Under the pieces are notes generated by a model, which worked only from the letters and a program-made list of their open reading frames with translations, did no database searches and was not told the origin of the DNA. DNA of 38,712 nucleotides from CAZLGM01 sp964623625 (GTDB lineage Bacteria; Desulfobacterota; Desulfobulbia; Desulfobulbales; Desulfocapsaceae), in contig CAZUUJ010000034.1 in the NCBI GenBank assembly GCA_964623625.1, positions 1 to 38,712 of the forward strand, given 5' to 3'. Positions 34,565-38,712 of this stretch are shown one piece after another; position 1 is the stretch's first letter; each line of letters begins with the position of its first letter. The position numbers and the translations under genes were made by a program.

Positions 34565-35149
34565 TTACTGAAAGTAACTATATTTGTATATGATGAATAA
34601 TTTTAATGGTGATTGGAATTGTTCACCATCTTTTACAAGAGTGGCCTCAAACACTTTTGGCAAACCGTCTTTTTCACTCTTCAATCGTATTGAATAGAAT
34701 GCGTCAATATTTGCGCATCCATCCCAAATTTTTCTAGTTGTTATTCCTTTCAGCGATGCTCTCTTCTCAAGCAACTTCTTGTGGTTCTCATTTTTTTTAG
34801 CCAATTCGTAAACAAAATTCTTCGGCTCATTTTCATACACTTTACTAAAGAAGGTCTGCTCCCCATTCGATTTATCTAACCATGACCAGTCGTTCATTTT
34901 ACCACCAGCATCATAGTGATAACGATAGAATGTCCCGGTTCTCAGCAAACCTTCACTTATGATATTGCCGGATGGATCAAATCGATATCTATAAGCAGTG
35001 CAACTCCCATTATCGGTAATATTTTCAACAATAATTTCTGTTAATTCCTTTATGCCGTTTTCAGCGATCATTTTCCTGTCAAAATATGCAAGATCAGCAA
35101 TGGCGGTAGCGCTTATAAAAGTAAGAAAAAAAACAATGATTAAACGCAT
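34565..35149 (-). CDS. Secreted protein of unknown function
   Basis: Counting from the ATG at 35149 the protein has 194 residues. It begins with a signal peptide (MRLIIVFFLTFISATAIA, then D), so it is probably periplasmic. The frame is open to an ATG at 35194, but that adds 15 polar residues ahead of the signal peptide. The mature part shows YRYRFDPSGNIISEGLLRTGTF and YHYDAGGKMNDW, short repeats with aromatic and DxxG features reminiscent of RHS/YD-type strand pairs, but too few to assign. Two cysteines are present. No family was recognised and the neighbours do not suggest a role. Confidence 0.65.
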   Translation of the reverse strand: MRLIIVFFLTFISATAIADLAYFDRKMIAENGIKELTEIIVENITDNGSCTAYRYRFDPSGNIISEGLLRTGTFYRYHYDAGGKMNDWSWLDKSNGEQTFFSKVYENEPKNFVYELAKKNENHKKLLEKRASLKGITTRKIWDGCANIDAFYSIRLKSEKDGLPKVFEATLVKDGEQFQSPLKLFIIYKYSYFQ

Positions 35150-35234
35150 AGTGAATTTGAACCGTGTGAACAAAGAGTATTGTGTATCTGACATACAGTT
35201 TTGGGCGTCAAACTAATGAGTTTTGTTACCAATT

Positions 35235-35933
35235 TTATTTCAGTGCCAGGATAACCTCGGAAGGGAATAGCATCTGCTGATAATATTCTCTGACTTCCAC
35301 CTGAAAACCATGTTGTTTTAATCTCTTAGCCAGTTTAACACCCCGGCAACCACCCATTGTTTTAGGGGAAAGATTGTAAACAAAGTCATAGAGCCTGCTG
35401 CCTATTCGTTCACCCTCGGTCATATTAACCAGGATGAGTCTCCCATCCTTTTTCAGAACGCGTTTGAATTCCACAAGAATTTTGTCCATATCGTCAAATG
35501 GAATAAGATCAAACATATAATTGTTAATCAGTATGTCGATAGATTCATTTTCGATTTCCAGGTTGAAGGCTGTTCCTGTATCCAAAGAGTAGCTTGCCTT
35601 TGAAAGCTTGTTTAGGCGTTTTTTTGCCTTTGAAAGCATCCCCTTTGACAAGTCCATACCCCTATTCGTACCGTTTGGATTTCTTTTTACGATTTCATAA
35701 AATGCCAATCCGGTTCCTACCGCAACCTCTAAGATGGATTGATCGTCTTTTATCTCTGCAAGTTCAATAGCACGATTTCTGGCTTTGGATTCTGTTAGCA
35801 TTCCCCACGCATCATAAATTGGAGCAATATTGTCATACACAGAACCGATGTCCTTTTGGTGGATTCGGGCATCTAAAACCGTTGGTTTTTTTTCGCAGCA
35901 GATTATTCCACAGCATGAAAATGAAATATTCAT
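35235..35933 (-). CDS. SAM-dependent methyltransferase (UbiE/ArsM-like) with N-terminal cysteine pairs
   Basis: The 232-residue protein has a class I methyltransferase core: motif I LEVAVGTGLAFYE near 67, GMDLSKGMLSKA, and NNYMFDLIP. The N-terminus carries C7-C8 and C12-C13 (CCGIICC), which is not part of the core. It starts 12 bp after an ArsR regulator with a GGGGAAG ribosome-binding site, so the two form an operon. With cysteine-rich ends on both proteins, methylation of a metalloid such as arsenic or another thiophilic element is a reasonable guess. The three conserved cysteines of true ArsM could not be matched, so the substrate is open. Confidence 0.8.
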   Translation of the reverse strand: MNISFSCCGIICCEKKPTVLDARIHQKDIGSVYDNIAPIYDAWGMLTESKARNRAIELAEIKDDQSILEVAVGTGLAFYEIVKRNPNGTNRGMDLSKGMLSKAKKRLNKLSKASYSLDTGTAFNLEIENESIDILINNYMFDLIPFDDMDKILVEFKRVLKKDGRLILVNMTEGERIGSRLYDFVYNLSPKTMGGCRGVKLAKRLKQHGFQVEVREYYQQMLFPSEVILALK

Positions 35934-35945
35934 TACTTCCCCCTG

Positions 35946-36293
35946 TTATTTGGGAGGGCAGCATTGATGAATGCATGCCCTGAGGTTTGCGACGATAGTT
36001 TCAAACATACGTAAAATATATTCGCCATTGATGTGATAAAAGCGGTGTCGCGTCTCTTTCTCAACAGTTAATAAACCGGCCTCACCCATCATGTGCAGAT
36101 GTCTGGAAATTACCGATCTATCCTGAGGGAAATGGTTGGCAATCGTACTTATATCGGCACGACCATGACACATCAGGAATTTGAGAATTTGGGTTCTAGT
36201 CGGATCAGTCAACGCTTTAAATATTTTGGAATCAAGTTGTTCGACTAACCCTTCAAGTTCTTTTGGTATCTGTTTTGTTGTTTTGGGTTTCAT
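35946..36293 (-). CDS. ArsR/SmtB family transcriptional regulator
   Basis: The 115-residue protein is a winged-helix repressor of the ArsR/SmtB group: ALTDPTRTQILKFLM, the recognition helix region RSVISRHLHMMGEAGLL, and the beta wing VEKETRHRFYHI. A cysteine cluster ends the protein (C107, C111 and C112 in CIHQCCPPK), a place where some family members bind metalloids or metals. Binding of such an inducer is inferred. The start codon lies at the predicted transcription start, with no ribosome-binding site before it, so the message may be leaderless. It is followed by a methyltransferase gene. Confidence 0.88.
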   Translation of the reverse strand: MKPKTTKQIPKELEGLVEQLDSKIFKALTDPTRTQILKFLMCHGRADISTIANHFPQDRSVISRHLHMMGEAGLLTVEKETRHRFYHINGEYILRMFETIVANLRACIHQCCPPK

Positions 36294-36299
36294 AAATGA

Positions 36300-36328
36300 A
36301 CATTAGTGCACACAAATGCATATGTCAA
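36300..36328 (-). promoter_or_regulatory. Promoter with overlapping inverted repeat upstream of arsR-type gene
   Basis: On the minus strand TTGACA (36328-36323) and TAATGT (36305-36300) are 17 bases apart, a good -35 and a fair -10 box. Transcription would start at about 36293, the start codon itself. An imperfect inverted repeat, ACAT-A-TGCA and TGCACTAATGT, spans the spacer and -10 box, as expected of an operator for the ArsR-type protein. Confidence 0.55.
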
Positions 36329-36419
36329 GGCTACAGATATCACAATTAGTAATTCTTGATGTACCTGATCTTCGAATTCACCTGTAGCTCACTGTTTGCT
36401 ACATATACAGCAATGAGCG

Positions 36420-37058
36420 CTAACTGTGATTTTGCTTGACTCTAAGCAAGAGCAAGCCCATACCAATAAATATCCCACCTGTGATTTTATGAAACATCCT
36501 GACCATACGGATATTTTCGAACCAATTTCTTGCTGTTTTTGTTAGATATCCAAAGGTGATGAGGGAAGTGAATGATAGTCCCATGAATGTCAATGTCATG
36601 AGCAGAAATTGTGGGAATACCGGAGCATCAATATTTAAGAAGAGTGGAAAAATAGCCACAAAAAACAATATAGCTTTCGGGTTGGTGGCCGCTACTAAAA
36701 AACCCTCTCTGAATTTGGGCAGAAAACGACTCTCTGCAGGATATGACTTACTGTTTGGGGCTGTTAAAAAAGCTTCCTTGCTTACATACCTGCGAACACC
36801 TAAGTATATAAGATAACTGGCGCCTAACAGCTTGGCTAACGTGAATAACAAGGCGGATGTTTGAAGTATTGCTCCTACGCCGAACAGAGAAACTGAAGAG
36901 ATAACTAGCAAACCTAGAATATTTCCAAAAGAGGAAATCAAAACGGTTTTAGGGCCTGATGTAATACTATTGGATATAGCAAGTAAAATAGCAGGCCCTG
37001 GGCTTACAATATTTAATAGTGCCACAGTAGCAAAAGCTAGCCACCCTTCAAAACTCAT
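36420..37058 (-). CDS. LysE/RhtB family exporter
   Basis: The 212-residue protein is an inner-membrane translocator of the LysE/RhtB family, which exports amino acids or related compounds. It has about six hydrophobic segments and the signature SPGPAILLAISNSITSGPK near 20, with NPKAILFF near 125. The exported compound cannot be read from the sequence. An AGAAAAGAG ribosome-binding site precedes the ATG. It lies between the GDT1-type transporter gene upstream and the ArsR gene downstream on the same strand, but the ArsR gene has its own promoter. Confidence 0.9.
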   Translation of the reverse strand: MSFEGWLAFATVALLNIVSPGPAILLAISNSITSGPKTVLISSFGNILGLLVISSVSLFGVGAILQTSALLFTLAKLLGASYLIYLGVRRYVSKEAFLTAPNSKSYPAESRFLPKFREGFLVAATNPKAILFFVAIFPLFLNIDAPVFPQFLLMTLTFMGLSFTSLITFGYLTKTARNWFENIRMVRMFHKITGGIFIGMGLLLLRVKQNHS

Positions 37059-37126
37059 TGTTCACTCTTTTCTTTTTAAAGCTCATGGTTGATTTAACAT
37101 GCCGCAAAAACGACCAATAGATTTCT

Positions 37127-37399
37127 TTATGCCTTGAAAAAAGTCCATAATCCAATACCGATAAAACCAATACCTGCAAGATAGTGTAAATATTTTTCAC
37201 TTATATACTGGGAGATTATACTCCCTGCCAGAACACCAATTGCTGAAGCCACAATAAGCGCCAATGATGCACCGATAAACACTGTGAGCTTGCTTACTTC
37301 TTTATCTGCGGCAAATAACATGGTTGCTAGTTGCGTTTTATCACCCAACTCAGCAATGAATACTGCAGCAAAAACGGTCAGTAATATTTTGTAATCCAT
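37127..37399 (-). CDS. Half-size GDT1/TMEM165 family transporter (UPF0016)
   Basis: The 90-residue protein has three hydrophobic segments and one ELGDKT motif (17-22), the cation-binding signature of the GDT1/TMEM165 family, known for manganese or calcium export. Full-length members have two such halves. This single half must pair as a homodimer or with another half, and no second half lies beside it. The ribosome-binding site is weak. It is in a row with the LysE-type exporter and an alpha/beta hydrolase. Confidence 0.85.
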   Translation of the reverse strand: MDYKILLTVFAAVFIAELGDKTQLATMLFAADKEVSKLTVFIGASLALIVASAIGVLAGSIISQYISEKYLHYLAGIGFIGIGLWTFFKA

Positions 37400-37473
37400 A
37401 TATTTCTTTTTCTAAGCCATCGACCTGGCTCACAGATGCTGAGTACGAAGTGGCCAATATCCTTCTATACCCG

Positions 37474-37483
37474 GTTGTTATGC
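37474..37483. repeat. 10-bp inverted repeat flanking the hydrolase gene (left)
   Basis: GTTGTTATGC here is the exact reverse complement of GCATAACAAC at 38433-38442, on the other side of the alpha/beta hydrolase gene. The sequence resembles the outer core of some integron attC sites, but no matching second arm was found to build a full site. Confidence 0.35.
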
Positions 37484-37530
37484 GGTCTTTGCCTCCGCCT
37501 GGATACAGCCCTTGTCGCCAAAATTTTGGG

Positions 37531-38403
37531 TCAGCGATCAATTAAAAAACTCAACGCTATCTGGTTAAAAACTTCAGGATTCTCGGATTGGGGAACATGA
37601 CCTGCATCATCGATTATCTCAAGACGTGATCCTTCTAAAAACCGATGTAATTTTTCACCGCAGGCCAACGGAATCGCCTTATCTTCCTTTCCCCAGACAA
37701 TCAGGGTGGGGACCTCCATTTGACCTAATTGTTGAATCTCAGCGCTTAGCGTGTCCAGGAAATTTCTACGAAGAATCGATAGTGCTGCTTCACTTGATCC
37801 TTTAATCTTTTGCGGCCTCGTTACATTTTCATAGTAACTTTGTGTTATGATTTTATTGTTGTGAATGAAGACATCCGCAAGGTTTTTCCTCCTTATCGAA
37901 TCGGTCTTAAGTGAAAGAAAAAATTCACCAACTCCAGGCAATGAAAAAATTTTTGCGGACCATGGCAATGGGTTAGGCATGCCTGCTGCACACACGAGCA
38001 GTAGTTTATTAACGCGTTCTCGATTCTGAACGCAAAATTTTATTGCGGTACCAGCTCCCATGGATTGACCAACCAAAACAGCACGAGGAATGTCCAGGTG
38101 ATCAATAAACTTTAAAACTTGTTCAACATAGAGCTGATAACTATAATCTAAAGGTTCCCGTGTGCTATAACCCCCACCCCAAAGATCTACTGCGTAAACT
38201 TTAAAATGCTCTGCCAATGCATCAATATTTTCAGACCACATGTAAGAGTCATAAAAAAATCCGTGTATCAAAATGACGGGCTCACCGTCTCCTTTTTCGA
38301 TGTAATGGGTCTTTCGCCCTTCCAAATCGATGAACTTGCCTTTTGCGTGCTTTTGGGCCCAAGTGTCTAAAGTCTGGCTATTCCAAGGAATGAAATCCGG
38401 CAT
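37531..38403 (-). CDS. Alpha/beta hydrolase
   Basis: Counting from the ATG at 38403, the protein has 290 residues. It has the alpha/beta hydrolase fold: oxyanion-hole ILIHGF near 46, nucleophile S114 in GQSMGAG, and the catalytic histidine in DAGHVPQSE near the end. It has no signal peptide. The substrate is unknown: meta-cleavage-product hydrolases, esterases and haloperoxidase-like enzymes share this plan. The start at 38403 is chosen because an AAGGAG ribosome-binding site lies just upstream. Starting at 38436 would place that site inside the coding region. Confidence 0.85.
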   Translation of the reverse strand: MPDFIPWNSQTLDTWAQKHAKGKFIDLEGRKTHYIEKGDGEPVILIHGFFYDSYMWSENIDALAEHFKVYAVDLWGGGYSTREPLDYSYQLYVEQVLKFIDHLDIPRAVLVGQSMGAGTAIKFCVQNRERVNKLLLVCAAGMPNPLPWSAKIFSLPGVGEFFLSLKTDSIRRKNLADVFIHNNKIITQSYYENVTRPQKIKGSSEAALSILRRNFLDTLSAEIQQLGQMEVPTLIVWGKEDKAIPLACGEKLHRFLEGSRLEIIDDAGHVPQSENPEVFNQIALSFLIDR

Positions 38404-38712
38404 GTTTACTTCTCCTTTATAACTATATTGGCGCATAACAACAGCATAAGTGGAGAGGAGATGTATAGTAATCTTTTTTTTATGATTTTTAACAGTTTTT
38501 GGTCAGTACCAGCCATTTTGTAATCCCGGTATTTTGCTTAAATTTCAGATCATAATGTCGCGATAACCTGCCACCGGATCAAGGCAGAGATGGCTGAAAA
38601 ATGATTAAACATATAAAGGCAACCAACTTGCAGTAACGTCAATGTTAGATGGCAAGTGTTAACATACTATTAGGTAATTGATTCAAGAGCTTCTCCTTTA
38701 AGAGCTGATGTA
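38404..38712. other. Non-coding end of the window
   Basis: No gene is recognisable in these 309 bases. They hold the GCATAACAAC repeat at 38433-38442, a T-run at 38476-38483 and a nested hairpin: ACTTGC (38626-38631) with GCAAGT (38652-38657) enclosing TAAC and GTTA. The segment near 38565-38580 (CTGCCACCGGATCAAGG) faintly recalls the dispersed repeat. Confidence 0.4.
38433..38442. repeat. 10-bp inverted repeat flanking the hydrolase gene (right)
   Basis: GCATAACAAC, the reverse complement of the site at 37474-37483. It lies 30 bp upstream of the hydrolase start codon. Confidence 0.35.

Noticed and set aside
37350..37541. A 63-codon minus-strand open frame between the GDT1-type gene and the hydrolase
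   Set aside because: It overlaps both neighbours in another frame and shows no domain or ribosome-binding site.
34565..38712. Integron cassette array
   Set aside because: Genes share one strand, but the ArsR-methyltransferase pair has its own promoter and no complete attC site could be drawn in any gap.

Overview
The window reads as a stretch of chromosome from a Gram-negative bacterium of moderate GC content. An LPS-transport type permease, RNase E/G, sucrose-metabolism glycosyltransferases, PilZ and Roadblock signalling proteins and an archaeal-type LeuC/LeuD pair together suggest a deltaproteobacterial (Desulfobacterota, perhaps Desulfobulbales) relative. That placement is inference: no 16S rRNA and no respiratory marker gene lies in the window. 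No tRNA, rRNA, CRISPR array, transposase or integrase was recognised.

Bases 1-7000 (plus strand) carry housekeeping genes: the end of rplU, rpmA with a strong terminator, obgE, proB, proA and nadD. They are followed by a two-gene signalling unit, a receiver protein with a zinc ribbon and a CheB-like domain that has lost catalytic residues, and a PilZ protein. Bases 7008-10145 (minus strand) hold bifunctional nnrE-nnrD with a CBS-domain gene, then two adjacent Roadblock/LC7-like small proteins. A decayed, frameshifted DUF166-like gene sits at 10306-10804 on the plus strand. Bases 10973-15599 (minus) encode RNase G, an M23 peptidase and an LptF/LptG-type permease with an unusual cysteine-rich tail.

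Bases 15713-22474 form a carbohydrate region: a family 2 glycosyltransferase, sucrose-phosphate synthase fused to its phosphatase, a convergent sucrose synthase, and a PfkB sugar kinase. Together they can make sucrose (probably as a compatible solute) and break it down again through UDP/ADP-glucose and fructose. A spore-photoproduct-lyase-like radical SAM gene follows, then ssb, a CbpA-type DnaJ, leuC-leuD, an orphan family 5 solute-binding protein, a cold-shock protein, tsaE, a hemerythrin and a YcaO-TPR protein.

From about 33.3 kb onward the region looks accessory, with all genes on the minus strand: a peptide deformylase homologue with a twin-arginine-type N-terminus, a secreted unknown protein, an ArsR regulator with a methyltransferase (both with cysteine clusters), a LysE-type exporter, a half-size GDT1/TMEM165 transporter and an alpha/beta hydrolase. 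A previously unlabelled dispersed repeat of about 100-155 bp occurs four times in gene ends or gaps (near 5.1, 25.6, 33.4 and 34.4 kb). One copy has 23-bp near-perfect inverted ends, resembling a MITE-like element.
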